Positions 10,939 to 22,931 of a stretch of DNA of 64,000 nt are shown here, piece after piece (positions within the stretch are counted from its first letter, which is position 1; each line of letters begins with the position of its first letter). The notes beneath the pieces are model-generated. The model made no database searches. It was not told where the DNA came from and saw nothing but the letters and a program-made list of their open reading frames with translations. The stretch is from positions 3,005,358 through 3,069,357 of the forward strand of contig CM043959.1 in the NCBI GenBank assembly GCA_014529385.2. Direction: 5' to 3'. Position numbers and translations under genes: made by a program. Origin of the DNA: Adiantum capillus-veneris (taxonomy: Eukaryota > Streptophyta > Polypodiopsida > Polypodiales > Pteridaceae).

Positions 10939-11630
10939 CTGAGCGGTGATATATCCTTGAGAGGTTAGATGAAGAAATGAAATTGGCTGTGCAAAATGCA
11001 CTTGTGGAGAAAGATAGGAGGAATAAATGGTTTGATCGTCATCTAAAGAACAAAGATATCAATGTTGGTGATAAAGTCCTTATTTATGGAGTGCAAAACG
11101 AGAAGAAAAAGTTGAAATATGGGAGAAAAGGACTATATAGAGTATGTGAAATCACCCCACAAGGTACCATTCGTGTGGAGACTCTTGATGGAGTTGAAAC
11201 CATTGAATTCCTCAATGGGAGCAAATTTAAAAGATACAATGATCCTTTAAGCCAAGAGGAGCTACGTGCCATCCACAAAAAAAAGGCAGTCAAGGAACAA
11301 GTAGAGTTGAAGAAGATACAAGCTGAAACTGAGGCTAAGGAGCAACAACAACGCATAAGACACCAACGAGAGGCCAACCTTGGAGTTACACATGCATTCC
11401 ACGTTGAAACACAGGATGGTTGGCTGGACTCTGACACACCTCTACGATACCCTATTGAACTAAATAGCGCCTATGAGAAAGTGCTATATAACACCTTGTT
11501 AGACACGGTTGCTAAATGTAATTTGTTGTCATATGGGGTGTGGTGTCAATTGGGAAAGCCGTCCCTATCTGAGAGTACTATCCAAGTCAAGGGTGTCAAC
11601 AAGAAAAAAACCACGGTTTTTGGAAACTGA
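10921..11630 (+). CDS. Integrase C-terminus fused to a second retropepsin-like domain (element A)
   Basis: One uninterrupted frame (217 residues from the Met at 10977) holds two modules. Residues 1-90 are the integrase C-terminal region: EKDRRNKWFDRHLKNKDINVGDKVLIY, a GLYRVCEIT strand, then FLNGSKFKRY. Residues 92-135 are a charged helix (KKIQAETEAKEQQQRIRHQ). Residues 165-217 start a retropepsin-like domain, NTLLDTVAKCNLLSYGVW, where the family would show D-S/T-G-A. Here the glycine is valine (DTVA, residues 176-179), so activity is doubtful. The domain appears to continue after a stop with FLVMPTRTMEVNINLGCTW and NCTIDWG at 11676-11760, matching MMLGQPW and VQIDW of element D. The continuous frame shows the protease is fused to integrase, not a separate gene. 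Confidence 0.65.
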
Positions 11631-11639
11631 CACACTTCT

Positions 11640-12099
11640 GTCAGTTATGACAACGGGGTTGTAGCTCAAGACTTTTTGGTCATGCCTACTAGAACTATGG
11701 AGGTTAATATAAACCTAGGATGCACATGGATGATAACGACCAACTGCACTATTGATTGGGGGATTGGGAGTGTTACAACGAAGAAGCCAACTCCTAGCCC
11801 TGCAACCCAAGCCATAGTCCCTGAGCTACTACCTCTCAAGGAAATAAAACAAAAAACATTGCATGTCTAGGAGGTTGAAGCATATGTCCCTATAGCCCAA
11901 CTCTCTAGAGCTTCAAATTCTGTAGTTGAAACAAAGCTTAAAACACACAAGATGCATCCTAATATAGCAAAGAGAACATACAAGTGGGGCCCTAAAGCTT
12001 CTTTAGCAACCGTGGATGATGCTAAAAAACAAGAGCCTTTTAAGAAATGCCCCACTCGCTTCCGAAAATGTAAGAAAATGTTGCATTGGATTCCTAAAC
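11640..12099 (+). pseudogene. Element A post-protease tail, 5' part
   Basis: A degraded continuation of the integrase-protease fusion. It contains NLGCTWMITTNCTIDWG, then Trp-Pro-Lys style repeats (YKWGPKASLATVDDAKK and MLHWIPK) recalling the WIPKK repeats in element D at 59.3-59.7 kb. The frame carries stops, including TAG at 11868-11870. It is cut at 12099 by element B and resumes at 17800 with YWKHKATIKEMI. Confidence 0.5.
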
Positions 12100-12271
12100 T
12101 ATAATGAACTAGGCCACTAGGCTCCACTGGATCCTCCTCCCAACCTCCCTTTATAGGCGGGCTCCTAGCCCCTTGCCCTAGACGGATCCCCTGTCCACAC
12201 TGCCTAGCCCGACCCTTGGCCGTAGTCCTTGCCTAGACTAGTTCTTAGGGTACAGGACCCGTGTCCTGACA
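12100..12271 (-). repeat. Element B 3' LTR (172 bp)
   Basis: Matches 17628-17799 almost throughout; in minus orientation both begin TGTCAGGACACGGGTCCTGT. The inner end here reads TATAATG instead of TGTAATG, so the terminal CA is mutated. Confidence 0.85.
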
Positions 12272-12285
12272 TTACTTCCCCCTTA
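12272..12285 (-). other. Element B polypurine tract
   Basis: On the minus strand CTTAAGGGGGAAGTAA lies directly before the TGTCAGG start of the 3' LTR, the expected position of the plus-strand DNA primer. Confidence 0.65.
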
Positions 12286-14833
12286 AGGAAGAGTTTTCGT
12301 CCTCGAAAACACAAGTAGTAACATTTTCTTAAGAATACTGGTGTTCTCTTTATTGACGTCCCATAAGTGAGCCAGTTGTCTGTATGATCGATAATTGGTG
12401 CAGTGAGGAGGTTCAATGAAACCAAGATGAATATCTTGATTTTCAACATTGTTGTCCGTTTGCAACCACTTGGGTCTAAATGGTAACTCCATTTATAACT
12501 CACTCGAGTGTTGTAAAGGAGTAACCACAACTAAGAGTCACTTGGGTTTAAATGGTAACTCCATTTATAACTCACTTGAGTACTGTAAAGGAGGAACCAC
12601 AACTAAAAGTTTTTCAAAGGCATAACCAGTTTTCAGATCTTCTGAAGGTACTGGAATAATGCAAGGAAACCTTGGCGTAACTTTCCATGCAGTTTTGAGC
12701 CAGATTTCCTACTCACCTGAGTATTGTGAACAATCCGTTACATGTTCATCCCTAATGAAGGTTACTTGCCAACATACTCTGTCAGCACACCTGGTAAGTC
12801 CTTGACGTATGAAAGTATTGACATAATCTCCAACCCCACCACAAGAGGTGTTCAAAGTCAAAAATCGTACTTAAGCAAATTTTAGAATAGGGAGAAAATC
12901 GTCTATTTAGAAATGCGTATGCTCTTAGCACGTCCTTTAGCACAAGATTACTCTTTGTAATCTTTGTAATCTGCCTATCCCCTTGAATAACTAATAGTAT
13001 TGAGGTGTGTTTTCCTCATGGTTTACAGACAGTCGTCCCAGATGACTGGTAAACGGGAAATCACCGTAGTGTTTAACATTGGTGAAGAATCAACAATGTC
13101 CGAAATAACCATCGTGATTAACTTGAAAAAATCCACAAACGCCCAAACCGAGCCATGACCTCTATTGGTGTTTTAGTGGATCCAAAAGTAATCTTAGAGA
13201 GATAGTGCACATAGAGTGCAAAATGCTTCATAAGCAACAATCTGTGGAATATGCATGCCGTTCCAAATCAGCCCTTGCTAAACACTAGGGCCCATAACAC
13301 CTAGTGTGCATGCATTTAGCAAAAACTGACCGAACTTGTATATCCATAATAATGCTTGCCAATACGTATGGAAAATGTGATGCGCCTAGCACACAATAAA
13401 AGGAATGTAAATAGTTCTGAAAAGAAACTAAATACTTTTAGTTGCAATCTTTTGCAAACCTTGCTGAAATGTCTGAATCACAATAAAAGGTGAAACATTG
13501 ATCACTTCTAGATACAAACAATGAAAATTTTTCATTGACAGCTTATAGCCTTGCTATACGTATAAACAACCATTTGTAATGTTGTTTAGCAGTACTTGTA
13601 TCTTAACAAGTCATTCTAAGTATCCGACAATTTCTGGCCACGAAATTGCTCTTGATACGTCGTGCTAAAAATGGTCTAGAAAACAGATGTGACCAGCACC
13701 TAGGGACTTTGTCGTGACACATAATTGACATAATGGAGGCAGTGTCAGTCCAGAGACTCATGTGGAATATGTCTCATATAAGGATGTGTGAAAAGGAACA
13801 TCCTTCAAGTACAAGACGTACTTGTGTGTGGAGGTAACTGCAAACACTCTATGACAAGAGTGAGAGGGACCCTCATTATCTTGCTCCACACTGGCTAAAC
13901 CGAACTCCTTGAGTTCCTAGACCATGTTGTATCCCATGCGACAACATGTGCCAAATTGAACCCGATAAGTAGGTTCGTAACAGCATAAGACAAAAAGATA
14001 GATTGGACACTCGGCCCAAAATATTTTGTGCCGTCATGCCCTTGGCATGGCTCTGTAACAGTCAAGCGTACATAGACGTCTTGAAAAACCAAGCAAAGCA
14101 TACTAAAAATGGAATAACACCAAATCAATAGATGCGTACCTGGAAATTTGAACGTAATGTTCACTTACCCGTATTCAAATGGGAGGAGTACGTCTCCTAC
14201 CTGAAAAAACAAACAGCATTGCACTAAGAACCGTGGGTGTTTCCCTGGAAATCCAACCCCTTTGGTTAAAATCGACATAGTCAAACCCTTTGGTAAGACC
14301 CTTTGTAAAAACTGTTCAACTAGTAGGTAACAGTAACCAACATAGTTAACCGTGTACGTAATGATTGAAATCAACTTGAAAAGTTGAATTTGTCTGCTAC
14401 CGCGTGGTAGAATTCTTTCCTTGAAAGTCTAACTGGGAGAGATCAAACTGTGATCCTCCTTACATATCAAACTGTGATCCTTAATGCCTATTAGTGATGT
14501 AACAATCACTCGCCGATCAAAAACTTGAGTGTCGCACTGAAAACATGTAGTGCAAAAATGACACCCTAAACATTCGTACTGACAAGACTCTTGCTTGTCC
14601 ATTAACGTCGACGTGTACTTCCTTGGGTATATCTTTGACAACAATCACCCAAAGAATGCCAATAGTTGGGTCTTACTCGAGAGTCAGTGTGTGTGGCTCA
14701 TAGCCCTTGTAGAAATTAGTCTTCAATCAAGGAATGCCCAATTTCTACCTGAGAGTTAGAGTACCTTGTCTTAGGCTGACTCATTAGCAAAACATGTGTC
14801 AAAAGCTTGTTATAAAATTTTAATTATTCCCTT

Positions 14834-14881
<48 letters not shown>

Positions 14882-15968
14882 CATGCTGGGCTGAGGAACT
14901 TTCCTTAAGGTTGTAAAGTGTGTACCCAAGCTGTGTGCCCTGACGCATCTTATGCCTGACTTTCCGCTTATCGGATAAGCAGTCCACAATTTTTGGTTAT
15001 AACGCTCTGATCGAGAGAGGTAATAGAAAAACAGAAAACTCATTCCGACCCACCGACCTTGTAGGGGTCGTGATTGTATGAGGATGACTTGGTATTGGCA
15101 CCTTGCCCGGGAATCAAGTCCGAATTTTTGGTTCCTGTTAGTGTTGTTGTGTGTTGACAGCAACCAGCAAGTATGTTAAACAATCCATTACTCAACTTGT
15201 CCTTGACAGAGTAAGAGCAAAAAAATATTTTATACCCCCTGGGTAACATGCCGTGCATGAAAAAGTGGAAGCCCTTTGGCTACCGTGAAGGTCTTAAACA
15301 TAAAAACCAACACATAAGTGCCATGCACGAGCCTTGCGAGGAGGGGTTTGATGAGATGACAACACGATTAACATAACCTCGGCCCCCCTTCATGTCAGCA
15401 AGTAACAGGCTGTGCCAAATTCCTTGAGATTCTAGACCTTGGTGTTGCTAGAGCAAGCAATCACATCCGAAAAAATGTAAAACAATTGCATACCTAATGA
15501 ATTGCGTGACGACGTGGAATAACATGGTGTTAATCTCCAGCAGTATGCATGAGCACTGATGCCAAGATATGGCGTGCCTTCACGCCTTGCTTTCATGCCG
15601 TCATAACTTACCCGCACAACTGTTGTTGTCATCGGGCATGTTGTGGTAACATAAATGCCTCATACTTGATTGCTACTGCTCTTGACGCCAAGTCAATCGG
15701 AGCACCAGTGGAAGCCTTGCTTCTCGTAAAATCGGTCAAGCATTAGCTTTGTACGACAACCCATACTGTCTAAAGTAAATGCAAATTGTAAATTTGCAAC
15801 TCACAATGTGTTTGACTGATCATATAAACTGGTCTTACCAAAAATCATGATACCAAACAAGAAATGGGCATAACACTACCCAATGCAAAAACATAGAATA
15901 AGCAGAACATGTTCAAAAACATATAACTACTGTGCCCTGCACAAAAACTGAAGGCTTTTGCATCATGC
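12286..15968 (-). other. Element B noncoding interior
   Basis: About 3.7 kb inside element B where pol would be expected. Open frames are short and match nothing I know, and no RT, RNase H or integrase motif appears in any frame. A (GA)20 tract lies at 14836-14877. Confidence 0.6.
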
Positions 15969-17254
15969 TTAAGTAGGTCGGACATGTGGACACTGCTTTT
16001 TTTTATGCGTTCCTAAGCAATAAAAGCATAATTTTTGACGCTTTGCTCGTTGGTAGTCTGATTGTGAGAGTCGTTTCCTAACCACGTTGGTCACGACCAA
16101 ATCTGTATCGACCACCGAGTTCTCTTGTAGATGCTGGACCTCTTTGGTCATAACTGTTGGGTAGATAACCCCTTGGGTTGCTGGTGAGTGAGAAGCTGAT
16201 TCTGGTAGCATTCTGTAAATTAGTTGTGTGAGTTTCTCTACTTGCGTCACTAATATTTGGACCTTGACAACTAGCTTGCGAAATCATGCATCAAAAGTTT
16301 GCCAGTCCTGTCGAGTGACAAACTCCCTAGCATCCGGCAATTGACTTCATCCTCTAGAATATCCAACACACTCTGAGGAGGAGGGGTTGATCATTGAGGA
16401 GACAGAGATAGATCTCCTGGGTTTGCACCATCCATCCCTGTTGCCACTATGGTACTCTCCGTGAGAGTATTCGGCCTCATGACCTCCACTGGTGGAGCTA
16501 ATTCCAGGTATTCAAAGTCAAACATGTGTTGATCATTAATTTCCGCACTCATGGCGAATCTGTGTTGTGCGAACAAATAGAAAACAGTACCTTGGAGTGC
16601 AAAAAGCTCGTAGTCGTATCGAACACAGATATCAGTAGCTAGCCGTGCTAACTTCGTCGGCAATCGTAAAGAAGGTGAATTTCAAATCCCGGTAGAATTG
16701 GAAATTCAATTTGCTGATGACATTGAAAATATTGAGGAAGTCGAGCTTCCCAATAAACTTGTTCGCATCGTTTGCAATCCAACAAATAGCAAGTCGTCTA
16801 ATGTAGACGTGATGAACGGTCTTGCAAACGTTTTGAACCCCTGATTCAGAACGTGCTCATAGCAGGTTGCGATAATTAACTGAGTAATTATGTTTTCAAC
16901 TAAACCGAACGCCCAATCTGAAGTTGGATTGTAAATCCCAAGCAACCGCAAAATCAGCAATTGGTTTTGCAGCCGAGGATGCACTTGAGAAGACCAATCA
17001 AGTCATAGTGGCGGATAATTGGATTTGCATCGTATGCAAACGGAAAATCTGTTGGAATTTGTGGTCGTTTGCCTTCCACCCGAGCACGCAGGTTCTGCTG
17101 GAAATTTTTGCAGTACGTGAGTACAATTTGAGGCCATGTCGATCGAGTGGCCGATGCTCGCCTTGACACACCGTATGCTTGCTGGCAAACAAGGGCTGGC
17201 TTGGCCGGTGGGAAGGACCGCCTGTAGCGGCCGAGACCAAAATCGAATGGCCAA
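15969..17254 (-). pseudogene. Element B gag relic with zinc knuckle
   Basis: On the minus strand the 3' part (frame 16250-15969) ends LSQSDYQRAKRQKLCFYCLGTHKKKQCPHVRPT. The C-x2-C-x3-H-x4-C spacing is a CCHC-type zinc knuckle as in retrotransposon nucleocapsid, one residue shorter than canonical between C and H. Upstream frames at 16.39-17.25 kb are broken and not recognisable on their own, but they occupy the capsid position between the primer site and the knuckle. Confidence 0.6.
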
Positions 17255-17611
17255 AGGCCTAATTTGTTAACCCAAAGGCCTTAAACAATGTGAACGCCGT
17301 CGGGTTTTGCACAGGCAGCGCGCGCAGGTGTTGATGAGCACGATGAGGAGAAGATGGCACGAAGCAGAGGTCGGCTATGGCCGCGATGCAGTGGCGCAGG
17401 CATGTTTCGTCTGAGGGCGACCCCTTCAAGCCCGCAAGCTCGCGGTCTCATGCACCGTAGCTTCCCATCCCCAAAAGGAAGGCCCCCCTTGTTTTGGCAA
17501 AAAGCCACGGCTAAAAATGGAAAAAGTTTTATAAAGGAGTGGTTCTCACCATAGGGACCTATTTTTAGAGGCCAAGGGTGACCACGCCTTAGAGAGAGAG
17601 AGTGGAAGTTG

Positions 17612-17627
17612 CCAGCTCTGATACCAG
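17612..17627 (-). other. Element B primer-binding site (tRNA-iMet)
   Basis: The minus strand reads CTGGTATCAGAGCTGGC immediately after the LTR end. TGGTATCAGAGC is the classic plant site complementary to initiator tRNA-Met. Confidence 0.85.
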
Positions 17628-17799
17628 TGTAATGAACTAGCCCACTAGGCTCCGCTGGATCCTCCTCCCAACCTCCCTTTATAGGAGGGCTCCTAGCCCC
17701 TTGCCCTAGACGGATCCCCTGTCCACACTGCCTAGCCCGGCCCTTGGCTGTAGTCCTTGCCTAGCCTAGTTCTTAGGGTACAGGACCCGTGTCCTGACA
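17628..17799 (-). repeat. Element B 5' LTR (172 bp)
   Basis: Intact TG to CA ends on either strand. Near-identical to 12100-12271, apart from a few substitutions. Confidence 0.9.
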
Positions 17800-18348
17800 T
17801 AAATGACTATTGGAAGCACAAGGCTACTATCAAGGAAATGATCAAATCTGAGTGCCAAAACGTAAATTGTGTTCTTACCTATCACCTGACCCATGTGAGT
17901 CAAATCCCGTGACGACAAGGCCGATGGAAGATTGTGGGAAAGGAAAAATCACAGAACACTATACACCGGATCTGGAGCTAGTATGGGTTCCCAAGCGAGA
18001 AAGGCTTGTTTCGCTCAGCTCAACCATATAAAAAACAAATGAAGCTTCTTGCTCTTCATGTAGTTCCTATATGGAAATAGAAGCTTCAACACAACTGATA
18101 CCTACCATTGTACATATCCATACAAACAAGAAAGAGTTTGCAACTCCCGTTGTAAGTTCACCACCTACAACAACATTGCAAATAAAATCATGGGAGAGTA
18201 CCTTACCACCCTTGCAACTAAATGAAATGCCTAGGGTGGTCAAAAACTATTGGTCAAGTTGTCTTCACCCAAGACAACTTGAAACAATTGGTTTCAAAAG
18301 GTGACGACATCATTCCAACAGGTATGCTCTACCCAAGGAAGGGGGGAG
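17800..18348 (+). pseudogene. Element A tail, 3' part, and polypurine tract
   Basis: The plus frame resumes NDYWKHKATIKEMIKSEC directly after element B, then decays into stops. A later frame reads LGWSKTIGQVVFTQDNLKQLVSKGDD. The sequence ends in AGGAAGGGGGGAG (18335-18348), a polypurine tract followed by TGTTTGCTGACA, a possible LTR start. Confidence 0.45.
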
Positions 18349-20302
18349 TGTTTGCTGACATTCATCATTCACTCACTCCCCTCTCAACCTTCCTCCCCGA
18401 CCTCTCAATCTCTCAATCTTAGGGAATGTATATATAAAGCCTTATACTCACAAAAAACAAAAATAAAAAAGTAAAAGAGCAAGAGCCACCGAACAAAAAT
18501 TTGGAAACCTACGAGTTCTAGTACATGACCCAAAATCATAAAAACACATTATGCACAAGGACACGACCCTTATAATATTTGCACTCTAACCATCATCTAT
18601 CTGCGTGTATAGATATAGCTAGTACGATAGAGTCATCCACTCCTACCTTGGGTGAGAGGTACCCTCTTTACTTTGCACAAGTGTTTCACATAGTCTACCC
18701 GGTGCTTGCATGTGAATGGGATTTGGTAGATACGCTAGCGTGTGAGAGGAATTTTTAGGAGTTATAATGGCTGATACGTCTCTTGACCACAACTGATCCA
18801 TACTTAGTAGAGGACATCTCTTTGATTGCACAAACTTACCCTCTTGAACAAGATGACTATAGATGTCTAGTGATGTTCTTAGTTAACATTTGTGCCTCTA
18901 ATGATGAGAAAGAGTTACATGATTACACGGATGGCACATATGGTCTCACGGATGATGACTTCGTTTTTTTTTATGATGACGAGGATAGGGGTTTAGCCTT
19001 AGGGTTACCTCCCAACCTCTACATATATCCTGTTCCCTTGACTCTCTAAGGGGAGTGCAAATAATTAGGTTAGGGTTCCTTATGTTGTTTGCTTGTGTTG
19101 AATAAGGGTTGGTGCCTTTTCCCACCGATGTGTCTCCTAGAGGTATTCTTTGTGTTTTCTAGTATGTACAGGAACGTGTTGCTGTTGTTAGGATTTGGAC
19201 CTTCATGGAATCTTTCTCTCGTTTATTCTTCACATCAAGCACGATTATCAACACAAACAGGTGTTTCTTGACCATTAGCATTGCCCCTTGTCTTTGTTTT
19301 TGCATCCATGATTGTCTGCTTTAAATGTTATTGGTAGCACAATATTTCGTACATTTGCTTAGATTAAACATTAGATTCTATATAATTTTATGTCATAATC
19401 CCTTGTCTAGGTTTCAAAATCAAGAAGTTTGACTAAGCTAGTTTGACCAAGTTAGGAGTTAGAGATCTTCTCTTAATACCATGGGGATTGTCTTCCTAAT
19501 CATCAATGGTTACTTTAGGTTTTTAATCCGATTTAGGCAGCATTGTATGCAATGTACTAGGTATTTCTAGTGGGCTCAGTCCCTATTGACCTTTAGCTTA
19601 AGTATTATAAAGGGAGTTTACTAGTCTGATGAGCATGGGGAGGGTAATAGTGTTACATGACCCCCCAAAGTTACAAAATTAAAATACTGAAAATGAAAAA
19701 AATTAAAAAATCAAAAGTGCCACAATGTAAAATCTTAAGCTGGAAGAGAAATCCCAGCTTGATTTGGTACTTCACATGTATCGCCTATGGTACTAGAGCC
19801 CTAGAGGTTCCCAGTGTGGGCGCTTTTCCTTGAAAAGCAAAAAACCCAAGGCATACAAAATAAGTACACACATCAAAATTGAATCAATGTGAAAAGACTT
19901 TGGGGGGTCAAAGAAAAGTTAATAAGTCAGGCGATGATTTCATGAGCAATTCCTTTTATTGTAGCTTAACTACAAGGTCCTCTAGGTATAGCCTCTAGTC
20001 AGCCCTCGGGCATGAAATACTTGGCTCTCGCGATTAAATAACTTAATTGACCAGAGAAAATTAAGAAGCTTACCCATGGTATTAATAGTTGACCTCTAGT
20101 GCCTTTCGACCGTTAAATTAGTGACCCTAAACTTGTTTAGTTTTTGATCTTTACAACTATTTATGCGTTTGATTATATTACAATTTAATGTTTATTACTG
20201 ACAAATTGTTTAATATTCTGTTACCAATCAATTTGTCTGCCTACAATTGTATATGCTTTTTAATTGTACATGAGAATGCAGTTACTGTGCCAATTTTGGC
20301 TG
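18349..20302 (+). other. Possible element A 3' LTR and unrecognised DNA
   Basis: TATATAAAGCC near 18429 looks like a promoter TATA box, consistent with an LTR starting at 18349. A frame at 18783-19049 encodes 88 residues with an acidic stretch (DGTYGLTDDDFVFFYDDEDRG) and no family I recognise. The rest, to 20.3 kb, is AT-rich with short open frames only. No matching 5' LTR was found, so the assignment is tentative. Confidence 0.3.
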
Positions 20303-21088
20303 ATTTTGTATGGACTAAAGCAAAGCTCAAGACAGTGGTACATCAAGTTTGATAAGTACATTCAATCCCACGGTTATGTAAGGAGCCAAGAGGATCACTG
20401 CTTGTACACAAGGAGGTTGAATGATGGTTCCCTCATCATTCTCATCTTGTACGTGGATGACATGCTTATAGCTGGGAAGTCTAAAGATGAGATTGCACTT
20501 CTCAAGGATGTCGCCTTAAGCAAGCGGTTTTCCATGAAGGATTTGGGTGATGCACATCATTTTCTTGGTATACATATCAAGAGAGATCGTAAGCGTGGAA
20601 TACTTGAACTATCACAGGAAGAGTGTATTCACAATGTCTTGCAACATTGTGAATTCACAGGAAGAGTGTATTCACAATGTCTTGCAACATTTCAACATGT
20701 AAGGGGGAAAGCATATGTAAAACTTAGCAAGAAGGATTGCCCCAGATTGGATGTTGCAAAGACAAAGGTGGAAAAGGTGCCATATTCTTTGGCAATTGGC
20801 ATTCTCTGTTCACCATGGTTAGCACGCGACCAAATATTGCATTTGCAGTGGGAGTGGTCAATAGGTATATGGAAAATATGGGAAGAAAGCATTGGGAAAC
20901 AATGAAACATATCATCAAGGGTTTAGCTAGCAAGTGCTTACGCTTTGGGAACAATGATGCATTGATAGTTGGATACACCAATTCAGATTATGGTGTGGAC
21001 ACTAGGAGATCCATGTCTAGCTACATTTTCTTGTTTTCTAGAGTGGCAGTCTCTCGGAGATCATGTCTCCAAAATTGCACTTCGTCTT
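20303..21088 (+). pseudogene. Copia reverse transcriptase / RNase H relic, left part
   Basis: The frame begins inside RT (LYGLKQSSRQWYIKFDKYI), carries the copia polymerase box YVDD (LILYVDDMLIAG) and DLGDAHHFLGI. In a second frame it gives FTMVSTRPNIAFAVGVVNRYM and the RNase H segment VGYTNSDYGVDTRRSMSSYIF. Copia elements order integrase-RT-RNase H, so the 5' two-thirds are missing. A 43-bp tandem duplication (20612-20654 and 20655-20697) shifts the frame. The sequence stops at 21088 where element C is inserted and resumes at 37539. Confidence 0.85.
20612..20697. repeat. 43-bp tandem duplication in copia RT
   Basis: Two consecutive copies of a 43-bp unit starting TCACAGGAAGAGTGTATTC. Since 43 is not a multiple of three, it explains the frame change between the two RT frames. 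Confidence 0.9.
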
Positions 21089-21298
21089 TGTTAGCGGGTC
21101 ACCGTGACGGACGTCTACAACATAGCTCTTTTGCACTAACATAATGTCAATATGCAAGGAAGCGACTCAGGATGGGGCACGGAGACTTAATGAGAGTGTC
21201 AATCTCACCAAAGTGAACTCAAGGGCTACTCGTTTTACGACAAAAGCAAATCAACCACTTCCTAGTCAGACAATCAGTATGCGTCCAATCTCAACACT
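21089..21298 (-). repeat. Element C 3' LTR, outer plus-strand-left piece
   Basis: Matches 36655-36858 of the other LTR, beginning TGTTAGCGGGTC. It is interrupted after ACACT by element E and continues at 25046. Confidence 0.9.
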
Positions 21299-21960
21299 TG
21301 TAACATTTAATGGCCTAGTAACTTGTGTGTAGCGGAAAATAGCATGAACATAGTGAGCATTTCATTAGAATAGTTTCCTAATGAGAATAACAAGAGTGCT
21401 TGGGTGGAGAGAGCAACATAAAGCATAACACCTAGTTAGATAGCATGAACAATACTTTCAAAAGAGAGAGAAATTAAGCTATTGACAACAGTTGAGGACC
21501 GGATTTGCATGGAGCCAGTCCCCCCTCCAAAAGGCTTTGTATTATGGTTTCTCCCATCAAGAGAGACATTGTACAATACAATTCTTTGTGTTCCTTCAAG
21601 ACTAGCTAGTGCAATGAAGATGGAAACTTCATGCACTTAGCAAAACACTTATCAAACACAACATCAATTCCCTCACGGTCTCAGACCCAAGACCTCACAC
21701 ACCTTCGAAGATGGTGAGAGCTAGTGGGATATGAGAGTAGATTGAGAGGAAGAAGGAGTATTCTTACGAGAAAGATGTACATCTCCTCACATAATCACTC
21801 ATATTAGCATAGCTTAGCTTAGTAATTAGCATGGTAGAGGAGATGAGCATGCATCGAAGCTTGGCTCTTGGTTGGATTTGCATCACAATGCCAAGAGTTG
21901 TTGATGTAGGCCTCCCTTCTCCCAAGCTTGGAGTAGGTGATAAGCTTTCCATTAAAGCTT

Positions 21961-22012
<52 letters not shown>

Positions 22013-22931
22013 TTCTTACTTCCACACATGAGTTGTGTGTGTGTGAGAGTCAATAATGTCTTTGAAAATTCAGCCTCAGCTCTCTCTTGGTCGACCCCTC
22101 TTGCTATTTGCTCATGCTACAGCCTCGTTGGACCTCCTTAGAGTTAGCCAATGATAATTAAGCAATATAAGTGATATCCTTCTGACATGTGTCCCCCTTT
22201 CCTCTTTTGTGAGAGCTTTAGGTAATTAATAAATGCAGCTAAACTCTCATTGGACCCCTTTGCCTCCTGGCCAATAGGAATCAGGCAAGCCATTGGGCTG
22301 CTGAATGCTCATTGGTCCCCTTGGGAGACTGTCCAATAGTCTTCTAGAGAGCTTAATTCTCATTGGTTCGTTTATTAAGTGTTTTTAAATTAATTAAACT
22401 AGATTTACTCTAGCCTAATTCTCATTGGTCCACCTCCAAGGCCATCCAATAGGATTTGAGTATACCTTGTGGGCATCTGGGCTAGGGAGTTGACACGTGT
22501 CCCTCTTTCCCCTTGTGTACAAAGGGAGCTTGTGTGTGTGTGTGTGTGTGTGAGTTTCTCTCTCATCCCCTACTTGCTAGGCTCGCCCCCTCCTATGTAG
22601 GGATTGCCAAAGACTTTTGGGACACACACAAAGCATCCAATTTTCCCAAAGTTTGACCTTTGGACACAACCTTTGAATTTTGGAACCTTAGCATTTTGGA
22701 AGTCTTAATGGGTTGAACCTTAGGGTCTTTTAAGCCCATTGTTGCACATTGCTCTTCTACAGATGGCCCCCCCTTTGGATCCCTATTTTCCCTCCTTTGG
22801 ATCCCTACTGTGGCCGGTCTGCTAGCTTAACCAATATTCTAGCTTTTTCTCCCCTGGCACTTCCCCATATTAAATGATCAGTTTAACATGAGAAAATCAT
22901 TTAGGAGAATTATATATTGATTATTATGACT
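21299..22931 (-). repeat. Element E 3' LTR (1.63 kb)
   Basis: Contains a (GA) tract at 21964-22011 and a (GT) tract near 22534-22552. Its terminal base is T where the other LTR has A (ATGACT versus ATGACA). A purine run next to it (minus AAGAGAGAGGTAAAG, 22932-22946) is a plausible polypurine tract. Confidence 0.8.

Larger units (their letters stand above)
12100..17799 (-). mobile_element. Element B: gag-only LTR retrotransposon (TR-GAG type), nested in element A
   Basis: Two 172-bp LTRs (12100-12271 and 17628-17799) flank a 5.36-kb interior. Flanks TAAAC (12095-12099) and TAAAT (17800-17804) match at 4 of 5 bases as a target duplication. On the minus strand the order is 5' LTR, tRNA-iMet primer site, a gag-like region with a zinc knuckle at about 16 kb, a long noncoding stretch, polypurine tract and 3' LTR. 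No protease, reverse transcriptase or integrase is recognisable, so it depends on another element's pol. This is the layout described for TR-GAG elements. The insertion interrupts element A coding tail and is therefore younger. Confidence 0.8.
7942..18348 (+). mobile_element. Gypsy element A, non-autonomous, split by element B
   Basis: In order: tRNA-Asp-type primer site, leader, gag (9057-10938), integrase C-terminus fused to a second retropepsin-like domain (10921-11630), and a tail running into the element B insertion at 12100. The tail sequence resumes at 17800 and ends near a polypurine run at 18335-18348 (AGGAAGGGGGGAG) followed by TGTTTGCTGACA, a plausible 3' LTR start. The core PR-RT-RNase H-integrase catalytic region is missing. 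It belongs with elements C and D by primer site and, with D, by the post-integrase protease. The polypurine tract could instead belong to another element, because the following sequence does not obviously match the 7.6-7.9 kb LTR. Confidence 0.55.

Noticed and set aside
19658-19915. Possible inverted-repeat element (GACCCCCCAAAG and its complement)
   Set aside because: Only about 13 bases match between arms and the flanks do not extend the pairing. No target duplication is visible, so chance is likely.
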